A stretch of DNA of 64,000 nt from Halogeometricum sp. S3BR5-2 (GTDB lineage: Archaea > Halobacteriota > Halobacteria > Halobacteriales > Haloferacaceae). This document shows, piece after piece, positions 1 to 7,997 of the stretch (the first letter of the stretch is position 1; every line of letters begins with the position of its first letter). The stretch covers positions 124,001-188,000 of the forward strand of contig NZ_JAMQOQ010000002.1 in the NCBI RefSeq assembly GCF_031624635.1. Reading direction: 5' to 3'. The notes under the pieces are model-generated. The model made no database searches, was not told where the DNA came from, and saw only the letters and a list, made by a program, of their open reading frames with translations. Made by a program: the position numbers and the translations under genes.

Positions 1-74
1 CCCCACATTCCGTCGCGATTTCGACGCGATACCTTTCGAGAACTCGTCCGCCGAGCGACGGGTCTCCGACCGAA

Positions 75-392
75 CTACTCCTCGCTCTCGTCGTCTCCGT
101 CGTCGCCTTCCTCCGCCTGCGCCGCCTCCACCCGTCCCGCGTACTCCTCTAGCTCGCCGGCCAGCGTTCGGGCCTGTTCGGCCGTGAGCGTCACCTTATC
201 GGCGTGCGCCGGCAGGTGGTTGAGTTGGCTGTTGTCGAGTTCGAGTTCGAGGCGGACGTGGTCGGGGTTCTTCCGGGGCGCGGTGACGTTGAGAACGGCG
301 AGTGCCTCCTCCGTGAACTCGTGGCTGACGGCTTCGGCGTCCAGCATGTCGAACGTCGTGTACGCGTTCACGCGCAGCAGTCTGTTGGGCAT
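75..392 (-). CDS. conserved haloarchaeal small protein (DUF6360-like)
   Basis: A 105-residue acidic protein of unknown function. The body (residues 1-90) looks like a compact alpha/beta domain beginning MPNRLLRVNAYTTFD, and the tail is a run of Asp and Glu typical of haloarchaeal proteins. From memory it resembles the haloarchaeal DUF6360 family, which I cannot verify by search. No membrane segment or catalytic motif is visible. It lies about 100 bp downstream of the nitrite/sulfite reductase gene on the same strand and could be read through from it. Confidence 0.7.
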   Translation of the reverse strand: MPNRLLRVNAYTTFDMLDAEAVSHEFTEEALAVLNVTAPRKNPDHVRLELELDNSQLNHLPAHADKVTLTAEQARTLAGELEEYAGRVEAAQAEEGDDGDDESEE

Positions 393-495
393 ATCTCCCG
401 TTGTCGGCGGGCGGGCATGTGCGTGACGCCTTCGGGAGGCGGCGCTGACGAGGCGCGAAAAACGGAGAAGTAGGGTTCGCCGCGGTCGGCGCCTC

Positions 496-2268
496 TCAGT
501 CGTCGGCAGACATCGGCGTGTCGTCGGGGTACGCCGGGGCCGGACTGGAGCCCATGTCGTCGTCGTCCGCGTAGGGGTACCACGTCATCTTCGTGTTGTG
601 CATCATCGGGTCCTCGTAGTCCGTCTCCTCGGGTTCGACGTACTCGTCGAGTTCCTCGTCGTCGTGGCGGCCGACGAACTCGCGGAAGTTCTCGCCGTCC
701 TCGCGCCCTTCCGCGAAGGCGTCGATGAGGTTCGAGATGGCGCCGGGCACCTCGTCGGCGGGGACGCGTTGGGTGACCCAGCGGGCGAACTGCGGTTCCT
801 CGCCGAGACCGCCGCCGAGGCCGATGTCGAGCGCTTCGACGGGTTCGCCGTCTTTGCGCGTCTTCATGCCGCGGAGGCTGATGTCGGCTATCTGCGGCTG
901 GGCGCAGGAGGCCGTACAGCCCGAGAGATGGATGTGGAACTGGTCGATATCCTCGGGGAGGTCGACGTTCTCCTTGAGCCACCGCGCGTAGCGGACCTGT
1001 CGGTTCTTCGTCTCCACGATGGACAGCGAGCAGTACTCGGTGCCCGTGCAGGCGACCGACCCGCGCATGAACGGCGAGGGGTCGGGCGAGTAGTGGTCGA
1101 GCAGGTCCTCTTCGAGGAGGGCGTCGAGGTTCTCCTCGGGCACGTCGGTGATGATGACGTTCTGACGCTGGGAGAGACGCACCTCACCGGAGCCGTACTC
1201 GTCGGCGACGTCGGCGAGTTCGAGGACGTCGTCGGCGCCCATGCGGCCGACGAGGACGTTCAGACCGACGAAGTAGTTCCCGTCCTTCTGCTCGTGGACG
1301 CCGATGAGGTCGTTGCGGCCGCCGTTGCCGGCGTTGTACGTGTACTCCTCGCGGACGTCGCGACCGGCGGTTTCGAGGTCGAAGTCGACGTACTCCTCCT
1401 GGAGAGTGTTCCGGACCTTCTCCGGCCCCCACTCGTCGACGAGGAACTTGATGCGGGCGTTGTAGCGGTTCTCGCGGTCGCCGTTGTCGCGGAACAGCGC
1501 CGAGAGACCGCCGGCGACGGCGGAGACGTCGTCGGGGGCGACCCACACGTCGATGTCGCGGGCGAAGCGCTCCTCGTTGCGGGCGAGGCCGCCGCCGACG
1601 CGGACGTTGAAGCCGACCTGCTCCTCGCCGTCGACCTCCTTGTACGCCGGTTCGAAGGCGAGGTCGTTGATGTCGCCCTGTCCGGACCCGTCCGCGGACC
1701 CGGTGACGGACACCTTCCACTTGCGCGGGAGGTTCGAGTGGTCCTCGTTCCCCTTGAACTCCTCGTTCAGGTCCTGGATGACGGGCCAGGCGTCGACGAC
1801 TTCCTGGGCGTCCTTGCCGGCGACGGGGTTGCCGACGATGTTCCGCCAGGAGTCACCGCAGGCCTGCTGGGTGGACATCCCGTTCTCCTCCAGTTTCTCG
1901 AATATCTCCGGGACGTCCTCGATGCGGATCCAGTGCAGTTGGATGGACTGCCGCGTCGTCCAGTCCGCGTAGGCGTCACCGAAGATGGGATTCGTCCCCG
2001 GCCCGCGAGCGTACTCGTCGGCTATCTCGCCGACGACGCGGAGTTGGCCGGGTTCGAGAACGCCGTTGGGCGTCCCGATGCGCATCATGAAGTACGACTC
2101 CTGCCCGTTCCGCTGGTGGTACAGCCCCCACCATTTGAAGCGCTCGAACCAGGCGTCGTGTTCGTCCTCGGGGATGCTCTCCCATCCCTCCTCGGCGAAC
2201 TCGTACAGATGCTCTCGTATCTCGTTGCCGTACACCTCAGATTTCCACCGCTCTACGTCCGTTGGCAT
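496..2268 (-). CDS. nirA: ferredoxin-dependent nitrite/sulfite reductase
   Basis: A 590-residue siroheme plus 4Fe-4S hemoprotein reductase. The duplicated ferredoxin-like halves of the family are present, and the metal centre is explicit: Cys407 and Cys413 in CTGTEYC, and Cys451 and Cys455 in GCTASC, which is the C-x5-C ... C-x3-C pattern that holds the cluster bridged to siroheme. It should reduce nitrite to ammonium in the cytoplasm with six electrons from ferredoxin. The C-terminal 60 residues are an acidic tail. Sulfite reductases share the fold and motif, so substrate rests on general resemblance to haloarchaeal assimilatory nitrite reductases. No nitrate transporter or nitrate reductase gene is beside it. 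Confidence 0.88.
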   Translation of the reverse strand: MPTDVERWKSEVYGNEIREHLYEFAEEGWESIPEDEHDAWFERFKWWGLYHQRNGQESYFMMRIGTPNGVLEPGQLRVVGEIADEYARGPGTNPIFGDAYADWTTRQSIQLHWIRIEDVPEIFEKLEENGMSTQQACGDSWRNIVGNPVAGKDAQEVVDAWPVIQDLNEEFKGNEDHSNLPRKWKVSVTGSADGSGQGDINDLAFEPAYKEVDGEEQVGFNVRVGGGLARNEERFARDIDVWVAPDDVSAVAGGLSALFRDNGDRENRYNARIKFLVDEWGPEKVRNTLQEEYVDFDLETAGRDVREEYTYNAGNGGRNDLIGVHEQKDGNYFVGLNVLVGRMGADDVLELADVADEYGSGEVRLSQRQNVIITDVPEENLDALLEEDLLDHYSPDPSPFMRGSVACTGTEYCSLSIVETKNRQVRYARWLKENVDLPEDIDQFHIHLSGCTASCAQPQIADISLRGMKTRKDGEPVEALDIGLGGGLGEEPQFARWVTQRVPADEVPGAISNLIDAFAEGREDGENFREFVGRHDDEELDEYVEPEETDYEDPMMHNTKMTWYPYADDDDMGSSPAPAYPDDTPMSADD

Positions 2269-2360
2269 GGTCTTGTTACACCCCTAGTCCGGCGTCCCCA
2301 AAGAACGCTTCCTCACGTCAACCCTTCCCGGTGCTTTGACATAGGGGAAATTCTCTCCGG

Positions 2361-2672
2361 TTACCGGTCGACGACCGGTCGAAGGACGCCCTCGCGGTCG
2401 ATGTGACGGAACTCGCCGTCGACGACGCGTCCGACGGGCATCCACCCCGTCGTCGCGGACTCTCCGCAGGCGATGCACTGGCCGTACGTCCGAACCTCGA
2501 CGGTCCGGCCGTCGACGCCGACGTCGACGAACCCTTCGACGACCAGGTCGGTCAGGTCGCATCCGCAGAATTCTCGGCCCGGGAAGCGCCAGAGTTCGCT
2601 CACGCTCACCTTCCGGTCGTCGTTGACCGACACCCACGCGCCGTCGTCGAGGATGCGAAGGGCGACTGTCAT
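2361..2672 (-). CDS. small protein with paired cysteine motifs, function unknown
   Basis: A 103-residue protein starting MTVALRILDDG at an ATG on 2670-2672; the open frame runs further upstream, but the extra residues have noncoding composition. It carries FCGCD and, about 30 residues later, GQCIACG, four cysteines spaced as in a small zinc-binding site. I do not recognise the family. It sits 92 bp upstream of the nitrite/sulfite reductase on the same strand, so a shared transcript is possible but not shown. Confidence 0.6.
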   Translation of the reverse strand: MTVALRILDDGAWVSVNDDRKVSVSELWRFPGREFCGCDLTDLVVEGFVDVGVDGRTVEVRTYGQCIACGESATTGWMPVGRVVDGEFRHIDREGVLRPVVDR

Positions 2673-2985
2673 CGCCGACGGTAGGGGGGCGCGCCACGCC
2701 ACTCTGACGGCGCGAGCAAACGACGACTCCGTCGGTGACGCCGACTTCACGGCCGAATCGACCGACGACGACCGATTTCGTCCTTCCTTTCGCGTCCGAG
2801 TTACCAGCAATCGGTTCCCCTTTCCCGGAGTAAAGGTACGGATTACTCCCGAAGGGGTGCTTATCCGCGTGCCGTCCCTGTGTCTATTCGATGACCGACA
2901 CGATAGACCGACCATCTGGTCGAAGACAGCACGTCTCGGCTGACGTCGCGCCCGAACTGTACTCCCGCACCTCTCCACTCCACGC
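2673..2985. other. 313-bp intergenic region
   Basis: Divergent spacer between the cysteine-motif protein on the left and the 56-residue protein on the right. It is less GC-rich than the flanking genes, for example around 2810-2850, as expected of promoter DNA. I see no RNA gene, long repeat or further convincing reading frame in it. Confidence 0.5.
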
Positions 2986-3156
2986 ATGAGTCCTGATCTC
3001 GAATCCGACACCGACCCGACGCACGACGAGGAACTGTCCGAGTCGCCCGACGGCGACGAGGAGACCGAAGACGACTACGAGCACCTGAAGTCGCTCGACG
3101 ACGGCGCCGGTTGCACGGAAATCTGGGAGCACCTCTCCGAGGGTCGCGACGAGTGA
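2986..3156 (+). CDS. conserved-looking acidic microprotein, 56 aa
   Basis: A short frame from ATG 2986 to TGA 3154-3156 giving 56 residues. The N-terminal 40 residues are very acidic. The end, GAGCTEIWEHLSEGRDE, is different in character, with one cysteine and an amphipathic helix, and looks like the functional part. The composition matches real haloarchaeal proteins, and no longer gene overlaps it. Function unknown; a small adaptor or regulator would fit. I believe similar GCTEIWEHLSE-ending microproteins occur in other haloarchaea, but this is from memory. Confidence 0.6.
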   Translation: MSPDLESDTDPTHDEELSESPDGDEETEDDYEHLKSLDDGAGCTEIWEHLSEGRDE

Positions 3157-3282
3157 CCCCGTGACGGACGCTCCGTCCGTCCCGCGGGCCCCGGCGCCCC
3201 CCCGAACCCTCCCGTCGCCGGCCGCAGACGTTGCCGGGCGGGGAGACGCTTTTGTCGGCTGGACCGTTAGTCGAAGTAACGA

Positions 3283-4020
3283 ATGACGGACGACGACCGG
3301 CCGGTCGGCGACGACGGCGCTGCCGAGGACGGCCGAGCGACGAGCGACTCGCCCGCCACCGACGGCGGGCGACGACCGCTCCCGGCAGACCGCGAGGAAC
3401 CGGTCGGCCGCCCCGTCGTCCGCGCGGACCCCGCAGTCACGGGTGACCGGGCCGACGAGGCCGTCGGTTTCGACCCCGACGACCCCGACAGCGTCGCCGA
3501 GGCCGCCGACACGGTCCGCGCCTTCTCCGAGAACACCGTCGGCGACGAGGACAACGTGTACATGCTCCGCGGCGCGGCGGCCTGCGCGGCCCTCGTCCGC
3601 GGCGTCGGGTCGTACAAGGCGGCCGCCGAACGCGCCGGCGGCGACGTCTCCGTCGCGTTCATCCGCAAGTGGGCGCGCGTCCACGACCTGCCGCAGGCCG
3701 TCCGCAGACACGTCGCCCGCGGGCGCATCGCGCCGACGGCCGCGAAGCACATCGCCCGCGTCGCCGGCCCCGACCGCTTCGACCTCGCGTGGGCCGTCCT
3801 CGACGGCGACCTCACCGTCAGAGAGGTCCGCCGCGTCGCCAGCGAGGTGAACGACGGTCGTCCGGTCGAGGACGCACTCGCGGAACGAGGCGTGCGGTTC
3901 GGCCGCCTCGAACTCCGCGTCTCGCCCGACCAGTACCGCGAACTCCGGCGCCGGGCCTCCCTCGAAAACCGGCCGCCGGGTGACATCGTCGACGACGCTC
4001 TCGACGGCTACTTCGACTGA
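3283..4020 (+). CDS. ParB/KorB-like DNA-binding protein (DUF7119-like)
   Basis: A 245-residue protein. The first 75 residues are acidic and probably disordered. The middle (about 80-190) is helical: an N-terminal part with YMLRGAAACAALVRGVGSYKAAA, then SVAFIRKWARVHDLP, which reads as a helix-turn-helix of the ParB/KorB kind. The last 45 residues (LELRVSPDQYRELRRRASLENRPPGDIV) resemble a ribbon-helix-helix or dimerisation unit. It probably binds DNA; whether as regulator or partition-type protein is unknown. It belongs to what I remember as DUF7119. Its last 13 bp overlap the convergent M20 gene end. Confidence 0.7.
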   Translation: MTDDDRPVGDDGAAEDGRATSDSPATDGGRRPLPADREEPVGRPVVRADPAVTGDRADEAVGFDPDDPDSVAEAADTVRAFSENTVGDEDNVYMLRGAAACAALVRGVGSYKAAAERAGGDVSVAFIRKWARVHDLPQAVRRHVARGRIAPTAAKHIARVAGPDRFDLAWAVLDGDLTVREVRRVASEVNDGRPVEDALAERGVRFGRLELRVSPDQYRELRRRASLENRPPGDIVDDALDGYFD

Positions 4021-5288
4021 AGGAACCGCGCCGCCGCCTCGACGTACGTCTCCCTCGCCGTCTCCACTTCTCCCCACGGAATCGTCTCGTCGGGGAAGTG
4101 CGCCTGTTCGACCGTACCGGGACCGTACACGACGGTCGGAATCCCCGCGGCCACGTAGTGTCGCGAGTCCGCGCCGTACGTCGCGCCCGTCGGGTCGGTG
4201 TCGTCGTGGCCCGTCTCCGCCATCGCCGCGCGAAGCGACTCCACGACCGGTTCGTCCGCGTCTATCTCCGCGGGTTCGAACTGGATGGTGAACCGCTCGA
4301 ACGACGGCGGGTGCTCGCTGAGCCACTCGCTCTCGGCGACCACCTCTGCCAGACGCTCCTCGTACTGCGCTTCCACCTCCTCGACCGTCTCGCCCGGCGC
4401 GACGCCGAAGCGCCACTCGGCGGTGAGCGTCCCCGCCACCGACGACGACCACGACCCCGCGCGCACGATGCCGACGACGACGGGCCACGGGATGGGGTAG
4501 TCGTCGTACAGCGGATGCGACACCGACTCGCCGCGCTCGGACTCCAACTCGAAGAACGCCTGCCGGATGCGCTCGAAGTGCGGGAGCACGTCCTCGCCTT
4601 TCCACCGCGTCGCCGCGTGGGCCGCCCGCCCGCGGATCCGCAGGCGCTTCATCACCGTCCCCTCCGTGGCGACGACGCAGCGCAGTTCGGTCGGTTCGGC
4701 GACGATGCCGGCGTCGCGGTCGAACGGGTACGGGTTGTCGAGGGCGGCCGCTGCGGCCCCGATGCCGCCCTCCTCCTCGCCGACGACGGCCTCGACCACC
4801 ACGCGCCCGTTCAGGTCCCCCACCTCGCCGCTCTCGGCGCGTTCGAGTAGGTCGCGGACCGCGAAGACGGCGGCGCTCAGTCCGGACTTCATGTCCGCCG
4901 CGCCGCGGGCAGTGAGTTCGACGCCGTGCTCCCCCTCCGACCAGACCGGTTCGTAGGGGTCCGACGACCAGTTCTCCGTGTCCGCGGGCACCACGTCGGT
5001 GTGCCCGTTCAGCACGAGCGTCGGTCCCGCCTCGGGGTCGCCGAACTCCGCGACGCCGGCGACGCTGGGTCGGTCGGTCACGTCTATCTCGTCGGGGTCG
5101 TCCGGGAACGAGGTGTGGGAGGCGAGCGTCTCGGCGTCGGCGGTCCACTCGTAGACGTCGAGGCCGAACTCCTCGAACTTCCCGCGGAGCCACGCCTGCG
5201 CCTCGGCCTCCTCGCCGTCGGTGGTCTCGAACCGGAGCAGTCGCCCGACGAACGAACCCATCGGGCTGTCGGCTGGGTGTTCATCCAT
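4008..5288 (-). CDS. M20 family metallopeptidase/deacylase (ArgE/DapE type)
   Basis: A 426-residue zinc amidohydrolase. The M20 signature residues are all visible in order: GHTDVVP (metal His and catalytic Asp), GAADMKSG (bridging Asp), GEEEGG (catalytic base and metal Glu), a metal Asp/Glu region near AEPTEL, and the final metal His in VEQAHFPDE. The dimerisation domain sits between. It should cleave an N-acyl group from an amino acid or small dipeptide, as ArgE (acetylornithine) or DapE (succinyl-diaminopimelate) do, but specificity cannot be read and no arg or dap genes adjoin. Start chosen at MDEHPADSPMG; the frame extends upstream through the tRNA gene, which cannot be coding. Confidence 0.85.
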   Translation of the reverse strand: MDEHPADSPMGSFVGRLLRFETTDGEEAEAQAWLRGKFEEFGLDVYEWTADAETLASHTSFPDDPDEIDVTDRPSVAGVAEFGDPEAGPTLVLNGHTDVVPADTENWSSDPYEPVWSEGEHGVELTARGAADMKSGLSAAVFAVRDLLERAESGEVGDLNGRVVVEAVVGEEEGGIGAAAAALDNPYPFDRDAGIVAEPTELRCVVATEGTVMKRLRIRGRAAHAATRWKGEDVLPHFERIRQAFFELESERGESVSHPLYDDYPIPWPVVVGIVRAGSWSSSVAGTLTAEWRFGVAPGETVEEVEAQYEERLAEVVAESEWLSEHPPSFERFTIQFEPAEIDADEPVVESLRAAMAETGHDDTDPTGATYGADSRHYVAAGIPTVVYGPGTVEQAHFPDETIPWGEVETARETYVEAAARFLQSK

Positions 5289-5378
5289 GGTGATTCGACC
5301 CACGGTGTCACGGTACAAGAGCCTACGCGAGGGCGATTCGTTCGCCGTGAACCGGTCCGCCTTCGGCCATTTGTAAAC

Positions 5379-5386
5379 GCTTATGA
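5379..5386 (+). promoter_or_regulatory. TATA-like box of tRNA-Lys
   Basis: GCTTATGA lies 26-33 bp upstream of the first base of tRNA-Lys, the usual distance for an archaeal TATA element. Position and sequence fit; not tested. Confidence 0.5.
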
Positions 5387-5411
5387 CCGCCCGCCAGTTA
5401 GGAGCGTTCGA

Positions 5412-5461
<50 letters not shown>

Positions 5462-5485
<24 letters not shown>

Positions 5486-5739
5486 TTTCGAGACCCGCGA
5501 GCGACGGCGAGCGGTGTCGTGAATTCAACGGGAGGACTGAACTACGGAACGAGTGAGCGTAGCGAGCGACGTTCCGGTGGTTCAAGTCCCTCCCGGCCCG
5601 TACTTCGTCTCCGAGCGACAGCGAGGAGCGAAGTCGTTACCCGCGGAGGGCTTGAACCGGGGAGCGAAGCGAACGGAGTGAGCGGAGCGACTGGGGTTCA
5701 AGTCCCTCCCGGCCCGTTTCGAGACCCGCGAGCGACGGC
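5462..5739 (+). repeat. three copies of the tRNA-Lys 3' end
   Basis: A 47-bp stretch covering the T arm, acceptor strand and 23 bp beyond the tRNA (5462-5508) recurs identically at 5693-5739. A shorter 22-bp copy of the T loop to discriminator lies at 5579-5600. The spacers contain GAGCG-type inverted repeats. Such copies arise by site-specific integration at tRNA 3' ends or by local duplication; no integrase gene lies here. Confidence 0.9.
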
Positions 5740-5944
5740 CTCAACACTCGCCGTCGAATACCGACCGTTCAGGGGAGATTCCGCCTGCTGACCGTCCCTT
5801 TTCTCGGTTAATATTCGCATCTAGTACATCGAAAAATTATCTCGTGTGAGTTATCAAAAGAGCCCTGAAACACCAAAATCCGTGACTCTCACACGGTTAT
5901 CTGCCACAATGGATTTGTGCGGGCCGAGAGAAGCCATTCAAGTA
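5740..5944 (+). promoter_or_regulatory. AT-rich leader upstream of the acidic-protein operon
   Basis: About 200 bp, clearly more AT-rich than the surroundings, with TTAATATT near 5807 and AAAAATTAT near 5832. It probably holds the promoter of the four-gene operon. The frame of the first operon gene is open back to a GTG at 5846, but residues coded there (KSPETPKSVTLTRLSATMD) are not acidic and look noncoding, so the ATG at 5945 is preferred. Confidence 0.45.
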
Positions 5945-6781
5945 ATGACGGACGCTCCCAGTCACGGCGACGAGACGGTCGACTCCGACGAGACTCCGGA
6001 CATCCTGCGGACGATGCGGTCCCCGAACGACGGTCGTCTCCTGACCGACGGGGGCGAAGCGGAGAGCGAAGACGAATCGGCCGAGGACGACGCCGAGTCC
6101 GAATCGGACGACGCGACGGAGGAGGAAACGGAAGAGGAGTCGGACGACGAGAACGAGGAAGAAGAGGAAGAAGGAGAAGAAGCGTCCGACTCGGAGGACG
6201 AAGACGACGAAGCGGAGGAAGCCGACGAGGAAGAAGATGAGCAGGAGGAGGAAGAGGAAGAGGAGGAAGAAGAGGAGGAGGAGGAAGAGGAGGAGGACGA
6301 AGGAACGAGCATCCTCTACCTCGACCTCGAAGGGTTGTTCCTCGACCTCCTCGGCCTCGAAGTCGACCTCGAAGAGGTCGAACTCGACGTCTCCGCGGTC
6401 AGCGGTCCCGGGAACCTCCTGGGTAACCTCCTCGACGGCGTCGCTGACCTCCTCGGCTCCGGCGAAGGCGGCATGCTGTCGAACCTTCTGGGCGGGAGCC
6501 TGCTCGAAGGGATGATGGACGACGACATGCTCGGCGGCCTGATGGACGACATGATGGGCGGCGACGAAGAGGGCGAAGAAGGCGAAGAGGGCGAGGAGGG
6601 TGAGGACTCCGAGAGCCGACTCTCCTCGGCGTTCTCCTCGGCGAAGGAGTCGATGGGCGACGCCTTCGAGGACGTCCCCCTGCAGGAGATTCTGACCTCG
6701 GTGCTGAAGGAACTGATCACGCAGATGTTCTCGGACTCCGACGACGACGACGAGGAGTCCGGTTCCGGGTCGGAAGCATGA
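5945..6781 (+). CDS. hyperacidic protein with LLGL-VDL / GNLLGNLL domain
   Basis: A 278-residue protein, first of four tightly packed genes. Residues 1-45 are an ordinary acidic lead. Residues 46-120 are almost only Glu, Asp and Ser, including a run of over 15 Glu. Then comes a hydrophobic block: LYLDLEGLFLDLLGLEVDLE, VELDVSAVSGPGNLLGNLL and VADLLG. This repeating LGL-V-DL ... V-LDV-A-GPGNLLGNLL pattern is one I remember from uncharacterised bacterial proteins, with no known function. A Met/Gly-rich segment (MLSNLLGGSLLEGMMDDDMLGGLMDDMMGG) and another acidic tail follow. The stop overlaps the next start as ATGA. Surface association or assembly is a guess. Confidence 0.7.
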   Translation: MTDAPSHGDETVDSDETPDILRTMRSPNDGRLLTDGGEAESEDESAEDDAESESDDATEEETEEESDDENEEEEEEGEEASDSEDEDDEAEEADEEEDEQEEEEEEEEEEEEEEEEEDEGTSILYLDLEGLFLDLLGLEVDLEEVELDVSAVSGPGNLLGNLLDGVADLLGSGEGGMLSNLLGGSLLEGMMDDDMLGGLMDDMMGGDEEGEEGEEGEEGEDSESRLSSAFSSAKESMGDAFEDVPLQEILTSVLKELITQMFSDSDDDDEESGSGSEA

Positions 6782-7170
6782 GCGGGGAGTCGTCGGGCAT
6801 CCAACGCGCCTTCGACAACGTCGACTTCGCGGAGGTGTTCGCGGACACGCCGCTGGCCGAGGAGTTCGAGGACGAGGACGCGCCCGCCGGCGAGACTATC
6901 GGCGCGTTCCTCGGCCGCCACCTCGGCGCCTGGGTGGGCGGCGTCGTCGGCGCGAGCGTACTCGACGCGGCGCTGTCGGGCGAGTCGTCCGAGTCCGACT
7001 CGGATTCAGAATCGGAGTCGGCGTCAGAGTCCGAATCGGCGGACGACGGGACGGATGCGAACGAGGACGCTGACGCCGACACCGACGACTCGGGCGAAAG
7101 CGAGAACGCGACGGAGAACGGAAGCGAGGACAGCGACGACGCCGGCGACGAGGAGGGCGAGGAGTCGTGA
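6778..7170 (+). CDS. glycine-zipper protein with acidic Ser/Asp tail
   Basis: A 130-residue protein. Residues 1-35 are an amphipathic lead with FDNVDFAEVFADTPLAEEFED. Residues 38-65 hold a glycine-zipper hydrophobic helix (TIGAFLGRHLGAWVGGVVGASVL), with glycines at three- or four-residue spacing as in membrane-inserting or oligomerising helices. The remaining half is a low-complexity Ser/Glu/Asp tail. The start overlaps the preceding stop (ATGA), and its own stop overlaps the next start (GTGA), so translation is very likely coupled. Function unknown. Confidence 0.7.
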   Translation: MSGESSGIQRAFDNVDFAEVFADTPLAEEFEDEDAPAGETIGAFLGRHLGAWVGGVVGASVLDAALSGESSESDSDSESESASESESADDGTDANEDADADTDDSGESENATENGSEDSDDAGDEEGEES

Positions 7171-7982
7171 CGGACGCTTCCGACCTCGCCAACAAGGTGG
7201 CGAGGGACGTGGTCGACGAGGTGGACGTCGGGTCGGCCCTCACCGGCGGCGACGTGACCGAGGACTTGGACGGCGAGTCGCTCGGTCGCTCCATCGGCGA
7301 GACGCTCGGGGAGACGGTCGGCCGACTCCTCGGTCGCAGCGTCGTGAACTGGGTGCTCTCGAAGCTGACGTTCTGGAGCGACGACGACCCCTCGCTGTCG
7401 GCCCGGTTCGGCCGGTCGCTCCTCTTCGCCGTCGGGCGCACGCTCCGAAAGCCCGAGTTCAAAGAGCCCATCGGGGACGCGCTCCGCGGGTTCGTCGACT
7501 CCCTCGAAGCGCGCGGCGAGACGGCGGCGGACGCCGCCGGCGACGCGGCGGAGGGGGCCGAAGAGGCCGCCGAGAGCGCGGGGGACACGGCTGAAGAGGC
7601 CGCGGGCGCCGCCGCGGAGGAAGCCGAGAACGCGGCCGAGAAACTCGCCGCCGGCGACATGGACGAACTCCGCAAGGAGACCTACCGCGAACTGCTGGAG
7701 ATGATGGAGTACTCGAAGATACAGTCCATCGCCAAGCAGTCCGGCGTGAAGGCGAACCTCTCGCGGGACGAGATGATCGACGAGATCGTCGACAACTTCG
7801 ACGCCGACGAAGACGCAGAAGACGCCGAGAACGAGGCCGACGGCGACTCGGATTCGGATTCCGACTCGGACACGGAGGAAGACGAAGCCGACGAAGACGA
7901 GAACGAGGCCGACGAAGACGAGAGCGAGAGCGGCGAAGACTCGACCGAAAGCGACGAGAGCGACGACGACGAATCGTCGTAG
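7167..7982 (+). CDS. glycine-zipper / Ala-rich helix / SAP-like motif protein
   Basis: A 271-residue protein starting at GTG 7167, which overlaps the upstream stop. Four parts can be seen: a glycine-rich hydrophobic region (SLGRSIGETLGETVGRLLGRSVVNWVL, about residues 38-65); a second conserved-looking stretch with RFGRSLLFAVGRTLRKPEFKEPIGDALRGF; an Ala/Glu-rich helix (about 115-155) like phasin or LEA coils; and YRELLEMMEYSKIQSIAKQSGVK...SRDEMIDEIVDNF (about 172-210), whose helix-extended-helix pattern resembles SAP, HeH or Rho-N nucleic-acid binding motifs. The tail is hyperacidic. Shared Gly-zipper design with the preceding gene suggests the two products assemble together (inference). Confidence 0.7.
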   Translation: MTDASDLANKVARDVVDEVDVGSALTGGDVTEDLDGESLGRSIGETLGETVGRLLGRSVVNWVLSKLTFWSDDDPSLSARFGRSLLFAVGRTLRKPEFKEPIGDALRGFVDSLEARGETAADAAGDAAEGAEEAAESAGDTAEEAAGAAAEEAENAAEKLAAGDMDELRKETYRELLEMMEYSKIQSIAKQSGVKANLSRDEMIDEIVDNFDADEDAEDAENEADGDSDSDSDSDTEEDEADEDENEADEDESESGEDSTESDESDDDESS

Positions 7983-7997
7983 CGACGGGGAGATAGC

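Noticed and set aside
598-2406. A 602-codon open frame opposite the nitrite/sulfite reductase gene
   Set aside because: It is a GC-bias shadow: valine-, arginine- and alanine-rich without domains, while the other strand encodes a complete enzyme. Many similar long antisense frames in the window were left out for the same reason.
5519-5791. A 90-codon frame across the tRNA-Lys duplications
   Set aside because: It is made of repeated tRNA fragments and inverted spacer repeats; composition is not that of a haloarchaeal protein.
5846-5944. A longer start (GTG 5846) for the first acidic-operon gene
   Set aside because: The 33 extra residues are neutral to basic with noncoding composition, and they lie in AT-rich promoter-like DNA.
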